This document shows positions 1 to 5,200 of a DNA stretch of 9,883 nt, piece by piece (position 1 is the stretch's first letter; each line of letters opens with the position of its first letter). This DNA is from Patescibacteria group bacterium (lineage in GTDB: Bacteria > Patescibacteriota > Patescibacteriia > Veblenbacterales > UBA10138). The stretch spans positions 1 through 9,883 of the forward strand of contig DOPF01000046.1 of the NCBI GenBank assembly GCA_003512705.1. The letters are read 5' to 3'. The notes under the pieces are model-generated. The model was not told where the DNA came from. It saw nothing but the letters and a program-made list of their open reading frames with translations, and did no database searches. Position numbers and translations under genes: made by a program.

Positions 1-114
1 CCATCACGGGAGTTTTTTGCTACAGCTCTTCAAATTCTGGTCCCCGATAGCAGAGTAAAGCTCGCTACGGGGCAGGCAATTCGGTATAAAGGGTGCGCAG
101 CGCCCTGGCCGTGA
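1..114 (+). CDS. Possible C-terminal end of an upstream gene (partial, doubtful)
   Basis: One + strand frame is open from the window edge to a TGA at 112-114. It encodes 37 residues that begin PSREFFATALQILVP and end YKGCAAPWP. The composition is protein-like and a terminator follows about 77 bases after the stop, as expected at the end of a gene. Against this, the same bases form a strong hairpin (42-72), the minus strand is also open over much of the stretch, and I recognise no family. Treat it as a candidate only. The sequence left of the window would show whether the frame continues. Confidence 0.25.
   Translation, partial: PSREFFATALQILVPDSRVKLATGQAIRYKGCAAPWP
42..72 (+). other. Strong GC-rich hairpin, possible structured RNA
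   Basis: The arms CCCCG, TAGC and GAG (42-55, with bulged A at 47 and 52) pair with CTC, GCTA and CGGGG (61-72) across a TAAAG loop. That gives 12 base pairs with two single-base bulges. A second hairpin follows at 91-105 (GGGTGC/GCGCCC, loop GCA). The two stems upstream of a terminator could belong to a small RNA ending near 228. I could not match them to tRNA, tmRNA, RNase P RNA, SRP RNA or a riboswitch class. Confidence 0.35.
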
Positions 115-144
115 GTCGGAGCGAACGGGAATCCCTCCCCTCAT

Positions 145-181
145 CGAGTCTGAGCCTGGGGCTCATCACTCAGAGTCGAAG
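145..181 (+). repeat. Imperfect inverted repeat related to the dispersed hairpin repeats
   Basis: CGAGTCTGAG (145-154) is complementary to CTCAGAGTCG (169-178) with one mismatch. A competing inner hairpin, TGAGCC/GGCTCA (151-156/160-165, loop TGG), uses part of the same arm. The right arm CTCAGAGTCGAAG (169-181) differs by one base from CTCAGGGTCGAAG in the repeat at 5755-5921, so this may be a relic of the same repeat family. Confidence 0.4.
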
Positions 182-190
182 ACCGGAGCC

Positions 191-228
191 AAAGAAAAAA
201 CTCGACTCAATGTCGGGTTTTTTTCTTT
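191..228. terminator. Intrinsic terminator, probably bidirectional
   Basis: CTCGAC (201-206) pairs with GTCGGG (212-217, one T·G pair) across the loop TCAAT. An A-rich tract, AAAGAAAAAA (191-200), precedes the stem and a matching T-rich tract, TTTTTTTCTTTT (218-229), follows it. The A and T tracts are complementary, so the element can extend its stem and can terminate from either direction. It separates the GC-rich left end from the promoter region of the gene at 401. Confidence 0.75.
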
Positions 229-250
229 TGAATTTCGTTCATCGTAGCGG

Positions 251-282
251 TGTAAAATTTAGACGGCCGTCTAAATTTTACA
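251..282. promoter_or_regulatory. Perfect 32-bp palindrome, candidate operator
   Basis: The half TGTAAAATTTAGACGG (251-266) is followed immediately by its exact reverse complement (267-282), with no spacer and no mismatch. It lies four bases upstream of TATAAT (286-291), where the -35 and spacer of that promoter would be, so binding of a dimeric regulator here would block transcription. There is no T-tract, so it is not a standard terminator. The binding protein is unknown. A cruciform or a site for another DNA-binding protein is an alternative. Confidence 0.6.
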
Positions 283-285
283 TAC

Positions 286-291
286 TATAAT
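286..291 (+). promoter_or_regulatory. Candidate -10 element for the gene at 401
   Basis: TATAAT is an exact -10 consensus directly after the palindrome. No good -35 lies 16-18 bases upstream (the centre of the palindrome is there), so the promoter would be weak alone or dependent on an activator. Transcription would start near 298 and leave a leader of about 100 nt, purine-rich in its second half. Confidence 0.45.
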
Positions 292-400
292 TTAATACCA
301 TCCCTGGAGCCATGGGGATTCGCCGGGCGCGAGAGGGGTAGCAGGCAGTGAATAAAGGGGGGAAGTTGCCAAAAAAGCCCATACGCGCTAGGATGGATTT
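292..400 (+). other. Purine-rich leader upstream of the gene at 401
   Basis: This stretch is richer in G than the following gene and contains runs such as GAGAGGGG and AAAGGGGGG. A weak hairpin, ATCCC/GGGAT, sits near 300-319. No ORF and no riboswitch class is recognisable. The end carries AGGATGG (390-396), a plausible ribosome-binding site four bases before the ATG at 401. Confidence 0.4.
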
Positions 401-826
401 ATGAAGTTTCGCCTGGTATCGTTGTTAATTATATTAAGCCTATTAACAGTGGCGATTTTTGGTATGTGGGGTATGACATTGGATAGTCACACCACCCATA
501 ACAGTTGTCCGATTTCAGCTTTAACTTTAGGTGATTGTCCAGAAGTTGATTTGGCAGTTTATAATAATCATTTGTCGATTTTGGGCTATTTTGCTCAAGG
601 TGGTGTTAATCTTAGCCAGCTGGGTTTATTGGCGGCCGCACTGGCCTTGTTAGTTACCGCCTTCTTAGCGCTGACGGCAACCAATTATAATTTATCGTCA
701 TTTAAATATCAGGTGGTTAGAAATTACAAATTAAAATCATCCCATTGGAAACGGTTTTTTTATTGGTTGGCGCATACTCATAGTCGCATACCAGTTCGTC
801 TATTTAGGGTGTATGAAACTACCTGA
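401..826 (+). CDS. Two-helix membrane protein with extracytoplasmic Cys/His segment
   Basis: The 141-aa protein has a hydrophobic helix at about residues 4-24, a loop of about 48 residues, and a second helix at about 73-93. A basic cytoplasmic-looking tail of about 45 residues rich in Lys, Arg and aromatics follows. The loop starts with HTTHNSCP and has a second Cys-Pro at 46, so His30, His33, Cys36 and Cys46 could form a disulfide or bind metal outside the membrane. Layout and size match the protein at 3308-3763, and they may be distant relatives, though the sequences have diverged strongly. AGGATGG upstream supports the start. It is a single-gene unit, with a promoter candidate at 286 and a terminator 35 bases after the stop. 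I do not recognise a named family. Any role in copper or thiol handling is inferred from the motif and neighbours. Confidence 0.8.
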   Translation: MKFRLVSLLIILSLLTVAIFGMWGMTLDSHTTHNSCPISALTLGDCPEVDLAVYNNHLSILGYFAQGGVNLSQLGLLAAALALLVTAFLALTATNYNLSSFKYQVVRNYKLKSSHWKRFFYWLAHTHSRIPVRLFRVYETT

Positions 827-860
827 TTTTAACAGGTAGAGTTAATTATTAATTTTCATG

Positions 861-889
861 CACCCGTCTTTAAAAGGACGGGTGTTTTT
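861..889 (+). terminator. Intrinsic terminator after the 401 gene, abutting the next start codon
   Basis: CACCCGTC (861-868) pairs perfectly with GACGGGTG (877-884) across the loop TTTAAAAG, followed by TTTTTG (885-890). This is a strong rho-independent terminator. Its T-tract ends six bases before the ATG at 895, and AAAAGGA inside the hairpin is the only Shine-Dalgarno-like sequence for that gene. The hairpin could therefore also act as an attenuator or hide the ribosome site of the DUF1573 gene. Confidence 0.85.
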
Positions 890-894
890 GTATT

Positions 895-1419
895 ATGACC
901 AAACAAATTAAACAATCAACAATTTACAGCCTCATCCTCGTGGCACTCGTTGGGTTGGTGTGGTGGCTGGCGACCGGTAACAATAGCGCGGCCTTGTCTG
1001 ATTCGGCCGCTGCGTCAGCCTATTCCGCCAGCGCGCTCACAACCACTGACAGTAATTATGACTTTCAAACTATTTCCATGGCGGCGGGCAAAGTGGAGCA
1101 TGATTATATTCTAAAAAATGATGGGGCCGAACCACTACGAATCGACAAAGCATTAACCTCGTGTATGTGTACCGAGGCTTTAATTACCGATGCCAAGGGA
1201 AAGCAATATGGTCCGTTTGGTATGCCTGGGCACAGTTCATCAGGAAAGTCGAACATAATAGTAAATCCAGGAGACGAAGTGATAGTTAAAGCAATTTTTG
1301 ATCCGGCGGCTCATGGCCCATCGGGAGTAGGGATGGCACAGCGGTCAATTTACTTAGAAACTAATTCTGCCCAATCGCCCAAATTAGAGCTGCGGTTTCA
1401 GGCCATGGTAACTAATTAA
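895..1419 (+). CDS. Membrane-anchored DUF1573 domain protein
   Basis: The 174-aa protein has a short basic N-terminus, one membrane helix at about residues 9-27, a low-complexity Ala/Ser linker (about 31-52), and a DUF1573 domain. The domain signature is clear: GKVEHDYILKNDGAEPLRI (65-83), then TSCMCT (88-93) with Cys90 and Cys92 as CxC. The C-terminal half is predicted beta-rich and ends in the expected strand (LELRFQAMVTN). DUF1573 proteins are usually exported beta-sandwich proteins of unsettled function, and in Patescibacteria they are often next to CcdA, as here. The ATG at 895 is the only good start, because an in-frame TAA lies at 871-873 and the ATG leads straight into the anchor. It is the first gene of a three-gene operon, five bases before the CcdA gene. 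A role as a thiol partner of CcdA is inferred. Confidence 0.9.
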   Translation: MTKQIKQSTIYSLILVALVGLVWWLATGNNSAALSDSAAASAYSASALTTTDSNYDFQTISMAAGKVEHDYILKNDGAEPLRIDKALTSCMCTEALITDAKGKQYGPFGMPGHSSSGKSNIIVNPGDEVIVKAIFDPAAHGPSGVGMAQRSIYLETNSAQSPKLELRFQAMVTN

Positions 1420-1424
1420 CGCCG

Positions 1425-2288
1425 ATGGATATTATATTTAGCGCGTCTATCATTGCCGCGTTTATCGCCGGTATGGTGGCGCTGTTCGCGCCTTGCTGCA
1501 TCACCGTGTTGTTGCCTTCTTATTTGGCGTCGGCCTTTCGGGAAAAAAAGCACATCCTAAAAATGACTTTTATTTTCTTTGCCGGAATTGCGGTAATCTT
1601 AGTGCCAATCGGCCTGGGCGCGGCCTGGCTCGCCAGAATATTTCAGGGCTGGCACCAACAAATGTACATTATTGGAGGGCTATTGATGATTGTGCTGGCC
1701 GTGTTGTCAGTACTGGGCAAGGGCTTGGCATTAATCCCGATGGCAAGGCGGCTTAAACCTAAAGTTGATCCTACCCACCCAAAATCAGTATTTTTGCTGG
1801 GCATGTTTTCGGGCGCGGCCACTTCGTGTTGCGCTCCAGTTTTAGCCGGGGCCGTTACTTTGGCAGTGTTGTCGGGCGGCTTTTGGCAAGCCTTAGTGGT
1901 AACATTTGTGTATGTTTTTGGCATGACCTTTCCGTTGTTTATTACCGCCTATTTTTATGACAAATTTAAACTGGCTGAAACCAATTTTATCAAGGGTAAA
2001 CTTTGGGAAGTTAATATATTTAGTAAGACATTGTTTGTCCACTCCACTAATCTATTAGCGGGTGTAGTGTTTTTACTAATGGGTATTGTCTTGTTGTGGC
2101 TGGGCCTAACCGGCGACGCTTATTGGGCGCCGTCATACCAAGTAAAAATTGGCCAAGCCCTTAATGCCTGGTCGTTTAAAATTGTGTCAATGGCTCAACA
2201 ATTCCCCGAACTACTTTGGGGTCTAATTATTATCGGCGTCTTCGTTTACCTGGCTTATCAGGTAAAAAAGATGTCAAAGGAGAATTAA
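1425..2288 (+). CDS. ccdA: CcdA/DsbD-type transmembrane thiol-disulfide transporter
   Basis: The 287-aa protein is almost wholly hydrophobic. It starts with a CcdA-like first helix carrying APCC (Cys24, Cys25) followed by a Pro-containing helix, and has the matching second motif SCCAPVLAG (Cys135, Cys136) in a later helix. These are the two places where CcdA and the DsbD beta domain keep their redox cysteines, which pass electrons from cytoplasmic thioredoxin to extracytoplasmic thiol proteins. Both motifs here have paired CC rather than the single Cys of canonical CcdA. At 287 aa it is longer than minimal CcdA (about 200-240 aa), because two extra C-terminal helices (about 207-228 and 262-279) flank a polar loop. 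It starts five bases after the DUF1573 stop, with no Shine-Dalgarno, so translation is probably coupled. The family call is firm and the exact substrate is unknown. Confidence 0.88.
   Translation: MDIIFSASIIAAFIAGMVALFAPCCITVLLPSYLASAFREKKHILKMTFIFFAGIAVILVPIGLGAAWLARIFQGWHQQMYIIGGLLMIVLAVLSVLGKGLALIPMARRLKPKVDPTHPKSVFLLGMFSGAATSCCAPVLAGAVTLAVLSGGFWQALVVTFVYVFGMTFPLFITAYFYDKFKLAETNFIKGKLWEVNIFSKTLFVHSTNLLAGVVFLLMGIVLLWLGLTGDAYWAPSYQVKIGQALNAWSFKIVSMAQQFPELLWGLIIIGVFVYLAYQVKKMSKEN
2276..2282 (+). promoter_or_regulatory. Shine-Dalgarno for the 2292 gene
   Basis: AAAGGAG ends nine bases before the ATG at 2292 and overlaps the end of the CcdA gene. It is the best Shine-Dalgarno in the window, where most starts have none, which suggests this gene is translated strongly. 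Confidence 0.8.
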
Positions 2289-2291
2289 TTT

Positions 2292-3251
2292 ATGCTTACT
2301 GAAGAAACATCAGTCGGTAACGAAAGAGCGCTGCAAAAGCTTAAAGCCCAATTGAATTTGTGGCGAGCGGCCTCGTTGGTGATGATAGGTATTTTTATTT
2401 TTAATCAATTTTTATTTGTTGATATAAATTTAAAATCGTCTACCAACATCCAGACGGCTACTAATAACAATGAGGCAGCCGCTACCGCTTCGGTGGATCA
2501 GCTGGTCGCCGCCGTACTGCCCGAGGCGGGAGTAAAACTGCCAGCCGGGTGGGGTAATTTAGGTAAACAAATGGTGGCAGCGGGGGTTATTAATCAGTCA
2601 GCTTTTGAAGAGGTGTATGCTAGCCGCGGCGGGTTGGATGCATATTCTAAAAATTTGCTTTTAGCCGAGGCCAATGACCAATTAGTCATCAATAGTCAGA
2701 CGGCGGCCGTATTATTAAATTTATTATGGGCCTTAGGCTTGGGTAATAAAAATCCAGTATTGGACCAAGGGCTAATGCAAGACCCACAATATGGCGGGGC
2801 AGGTAATTTTGCATCTACGGGCGGTTGGACAGTAGCGTCGGGCGACGCCATGGATCATTATAGTCAACACCAATTTATAACCCTAAATTCTGATCAGCAG
2901 GCGTTAGTGGAACGGGTGGCCCAAAATATCTATCGCCCCTGTTGCGGCAACGCCACCCATTTTCCGGATTGTAACCACGGCCTGGCCATGTTGGGATTAT
3001 TAGAATTAATGGCAGCGCAAGGCGTGTCCGAAGACGACATGTACCGAGTGGCCTTGCAAGTTAATGCTTATTGGTTTCCGGATACTTATTTAACTTTGGC
3101 AAAATACTTTAGCGCGCGCGGTGTTAGCTGGCCGCAGGTTAACGCCAAAGAGGTTTTGGGTTCAGCCTATTCTAGCAGTCAAGGTTATCAGCAGATATTA
3201 GCTGAAGTCGAGCCGGTTACCAGTCCGGGCGGCGGTGGTTGTGGGGTTTAA
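2292..3251 (+). CDS. Membrane-anchored Cys-rich protein with CCGN...DCNHG motif and GGGGCGV tail
   Basis: The 319-aa protein has a cytoplasmic N-terminus, one helix at about residues 26-43, and a large domain presumably outside the membrane. A middle helical part (about 70-150) is followed by the motif RPCCGNATHFPDCNHG (215-230), with Cys217, Cys218, His223, Cys227 and His229 close together, then amphipathic helices (230-280). It ends in a Gly-rich tail with one more Cys (GGGGCGV, Cys317). The clustered Cys and His could bind a metal or act as a redox centre, and the tail Cys could be a mobile thiol or a cyclic or lipidated terminus; none of this is shown. I have no named domain for it, but the style fits conserved hypothetical proteins of Patescibacteria. 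It is the last gene of the DUF1573–CcdA operon, three bases after CcdA, which makes a CcdA client role plausible. Confidence 0.85.
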   Translation: MLTEETSVGNERALQKLKAQLNLWRAASLVMIGIFIFNQFLFVDINLKSSTNIQTATNNNEAAATASVDQLVAAVLPEAGVKLPAGWGNLGKQMVAAGVINQSAFEEVYASRGGLDAYSKNLLLAEANDQLVINSQTAAVLLNLLWALGLGNKNPVLDQGLMQDPQYGGAGNFASTGGWTVASGDAMDHYSQHQFITLNSDQQALVERVAQNIYRPCCGNATHFPDCNHGLAMLGLLELMAAQGVSEDDMYRVALQVNAYWFPDTYLTLAKYFSARGVSWPQVNAKEVLGSAYSSSQGYQQILAEVEPVTSPGGGGCGV

Positions 3252-3290
3252 AATGTTACGCTAGCCGGGACGATGCAGGGTGTGGAAAAT

Positions 3291-3299
3291 TGTTATAAT
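3291..3299 (+). promoter_or_regulatory. Extended -10 promoter giving a leaderless mRNA
   Basis: TGTTATAAT is a perfect extended -10 (TG, one base, TATAAT at 3294-3299). No good -35 is present, as is usual for extended -10 promoters. Transcription would start about seven bases later, near 3306, at or just before the ATG at 3308, so the transcript would have almost no leader. Confidence 0.65.
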
Positions 3300-3307
3300 T
3301 GGCCGGA

Positions 3308-3763
3308 ATGATCTATAATAAATATGTGCCGGCGATAAATATTCACACCCCACTGAAACTTGTCTTTACCCTAATTATTTTAGGTAGTCTTATTTTTGGC
3401 TTCGTTTGTCTGGATGCGTCAACCCATTCGTCAATGCACGCCCCATCAGAATTAATGAGTACTGTCAATTTAATGATAATTAGTAGTCAGTGGGAATGTT
3501 GCAGTAATAGCATACTGAATCACATTGAGACCTGGAAGAGTGTTCTGTCGGCTCCCTCCCCGGGAACGCGCGCGGGAATACTTTTACTTATTTTGGGACT
3601 GGCGATGGCCTTTATGGTCAGTGGTTGGCGATGCCAAACTGATTTTATTGATCGTCATTTGTTGTCTGACAAATTCTACGCCCGAGATAATCCTGACCAG
3701 TTGTCTTTTAGTCACCTCAAGCTGGCATACGCCCGCGGCATTTTGAACCCAAAAATTTACTAA
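3308..3763 (+). CDS. Two-helix membrane protein with CC motif and GILNPKIY ending
   Basis: From the ATG at 3308 the protein has 151 residues: helix about 17-34, a loop of about 50 residues, helix about 87-106, and a cytoplasmic-looking tail of about 45 residues. The loop carries WECCSNSILNHIETW (62-76), with Cys64, Cys65 and His72. From memory, a C-C segment followed by an HxxxW helix, and a tail ending YARGILNPKIY, is typical of a small membrane protein family common in Patescibacteria. I know no function for it. A TTG at 3299 would add three residues but lies inside the -10 element, so ATG 3308 is preferred. The gene is transcribed alone, with an extended -10 promoter before it and a terminator after it. 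Its topology matches the protein at 401-826, so the two flank the DUF1573–CcdA operon like a pair. Confidence 0.82.
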   Translation: MIYNKYVPAINIHTPLKLVFTLIILGSLIFGFVCLDASTHSSMHAPSELMSTVNLMIISSQWECCSNSILNHIETWKSVLSAPSPGTRAGILLLILGLAMAFMVSGWRCQTDFIDRHLLSDKFYARDNPDQLSFSHLKLAYARGILNPKIY

Positions 3764-3774
3764 TAGTCTTGGCG

Positions 3775-3826
3775 CCAACATTGATCCGTGGCCAGACACG
3801 GATTCCTTTCCCGGTTGGTCTTTTTA
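3775..3826 (+). terminator. Probable branched intrinsic terminator
   Basis: An outer helix, CCAAC (3775-3779) with GTTGG (3814-3818), is followed directly by TCTTTTTATTT. Inside it is a perfect 7-bp hairpin, ATCCGTG/CACGGAT (3784-3790/3797-3803, loop GCCAGA). The outer helix is short, so efficiency is uncertain. The position between two independently promoted units supports the call. Confidence 0.55.
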
Positions 3827-3830
3827 TTTG

Positions 3831-3836
3831 TATATT
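3831..3836 (+). promoter_or_regulatory. Candidate -10 for the DsbA operon
   Basis: TATATT lies about 27 bases before the ATG at 3863, just after the terminator. It would give a start near 3843 and a leader of about 20 nt (AT-rich, no Shine-Dalgarno). No convincing -35 is present because that position overlaps the terminator stem. Confidence 0.3.
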
Positions 3837-3862
3837 ACATTAACTTTAAGCGTCATTAATAT

Positions 3863-4636
3863 ATGGAACACCATAACGAACTTGAAACAAAAGTGCCTGA
3901 AGTTAAAGCTCCGGCACCAACCAATAATTTATCAATTCCCATAGCCATTGTAATTGCCGGCGCGTTGATTGCCGGCGCGCTGTACTTATCGTCAGGTAAA
4001 ACGACGACTGCGCCAACGGCGGCAGAAAATAATGCGGTGGCCAACGAGCAACTACCCCCGGGGGATGCCGGTTCGCTTGATCAAATGGCTGATATCTCGG
4101 TCAGTGATCACGTCCGTGGCAATCTCGATGCCCCGGTTAAAATCGTTGAGTATTCGGATACGGAATGCCCATTTTGTAAACGTTTTCATCCCATTATGCA
4201 GCAGGCGGTCAGCGAATACGACGGCCAAGTCGCTTGGGTGTATCGGCATTTTCCATTAGATTCCCTTCATCCGAAAGCAGATAAGGAAGCGGAGGCGACG
4301 GAGTGCGCTAACGAGCTGGGCGGGCCAGATAAGTTTTGGGCTTATCTTGATCGTTTATTCGAAATAACACCGTCAAACAATAATCTTGATTTGGCCGAAC
4401 TCCTAAATATAGCTGAGTACATCGGTCTGGACGCGCAGAAGTTCAATGCCTGCCTAACCAGTGGCAAGTACGCAGGACACGTGGAACAAGATTACCAAAA
4501 TGCGCTTGCAACCGGCGGAGCCGGCACCCCTTGGAGTATTATTATTACCGCCAGCGGAAAAAAATATCCACTGTCGGGCGCACAGCCTTACGAGTCGGTT
4601 AAGCAATTAATTGATTTGGCATTGCAAGACAAATAA
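3863..4636 (+). CDS. Membrane-anchored DsbA-like thiol oxidoreductase
   Basis: The 257-aa protein has a cytoplasmic N-terminus of about 23 residues, one helix at about 24-43, a linker rich in Thr, Ala and Pro, and a DsbA-like thioredoxin domain from about 80 to the end. The domain shows the expected order: first strand VKIVEYSDTECPFC with the active site C102-P-F-C105, an inserted helical region with Cys147 and Cys196, and the cis-proline loop GTPW (Pro223). CPFC with TP before the last strands is usual for the DsbA/BdbD group (Thioredoxin_4), which oxidises or isomerises disulfides outside the membrane. Cys147 and Cys196 may form a second disulfide. It leads an operon of three, two bases before the next gene. 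No Shine-Dalgarno is seen. With CcdA upstream, it could be a substrate oxidase or a CcdA-reduced isomerase; the sequence does not decide which. Confidence 0.92.
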   Translation: MEHHNELETKVPEVKAPAPTNNLSIPIAIVIAGALIAGALYLSSGKTTTAPTAAENNAVANEQLPPGDAGSLDQMADISVSDHVRGNLDAPVKIVEYSDTECPFCKRFHPIMQQAVSEYDGQVAWVYRHFPLDSLHPKADKEAEATECANELGGPDKFWAYLDRLFEITPSNNNLDLAELLNIAEYIGLDAQKFNACLTSGKYAGHVEQDYQNALATGGAGTPWSIIITASGKKYPLSGAQPYESVKQLIDLALQDK

Positions 4637-4638
4637 TT

Positions 4639-5187
4639 ATGGTCATAGGAGTCTTAGCAAAAGTATTTCGGAAACCGGCCTATAGTATCCTGGCGCTCGC
4701 AACTAGTATAACCGTATTCGCGCTGGCGGTTTGGCTACCCAATTTTTCTTTACTGGTATGGATAATGGGGCATCCGGGAATATCTCTTGCGCAGAAGTTT
4801 GATCTACCAATTAGTTTACTAGGATCAATCGCTACCAACTTTACACTACTTTCCGCTTCCTATACCATGGCTATCGCAATTTTATTTGGAATTAATATCG
4901 CTATGATGGTATTTTATTTGCGGCGCCGAGTTGCCGCGGTAAAATCGAGCGGGGTCACTATGGGTTTTTTGGGTTTAGTCAGCGGCGCGCTGGGTATGGG
5001 GTGCGCCGCTTGCGGGTCTTTACTACTAACCAGCGGACTCTCGCTCTTGGCCGCATCAAGCATTCTGGCATTTTTGCCGTTGGGTGGCAGTGAATTTGGC
5101 ATTCTCGGAGTCATTCTCTTAATGATTTCGATTTATATCATTGCCAAGCAAATCCAAAATCCGGCGGTCTGCAGAATTAACCCTTAA
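4639..5187 (+). CDS. Multi-helix membrane protein with intramembrane GCAACG motif
   Basis: The 182-aa protein has a basic start and about five hydrophobic helices, roughly at 14-36, 75-94, 108-125, 128-148 and 154-170. The hallmark is GMGCAACGS (119-127): Cys122 and Cys125 form a CxxC inside a small-residue helix, followed by a Gly/Leu-rich helix. A CxxC in a membrane helix recalls the CcdA redox pair and suggests a compact thiol carrier or metal site, but I cannot assign a family. Similar proteins with GCAACGS-like motifs occur, from memory, in Patescibacteria and archaea as unnamed proteins. It begins two bases after the DsbA-like gene, preceded by AAATAATT and without a Shine-Dalgarno, so coupled translation is likely. 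As the direct partner of a DsbA-like protein it may reoxidise or reduce that protein, in the position DsbB would hold, though it has no DsbB or VKOR signature. Confidence 0.85.
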   Translation: MVIGVLAKVFRKPAYSILALATSITVFALAVWLPNFSLLVWIMGHPGISLAQKFDLPISLLGSIATNFTLLSASYTMAIAILFGINIAMMVFYLRRRVAAVKSSGVTMGFLGLVSGALGMGCAACGSLLLTSGLSLLAASSILAFLPLGGSEFGILGVILLMISIYIIAKQIQNPAVCRINP

Positions 5188-5200
5188 TCAGAAAATAATT

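Noticed and set aside
1..190. A tRNA, tmRNA, RNase P or SRP RNA at the left end
   Set aside because: The hairpins are strong but I found no T-arm, no conserved RNase P or SRP core and no CCA-type end on either strand.
93..290. 65-aa + strand ORF at the left end
   Set aside because: It runs through the terminator at 191-228 and half of the palindrome at 251-282, has no recognisable domain, and no ribosome site.
3299..3307. TTG start for the two-helix gene
   Set aside because: It lies within the extended -10 promoter, adds only three residues, and the transcript should begin about 3306.
5141..5200. Upstream ATG start of the HTHDD protein
   Set aside because: It would overlap the preceding membrane gene by 47 bases; the ATG at 5201 has the same AAAATAATT context as its neighbours and leads into a normal basic N-terminus.
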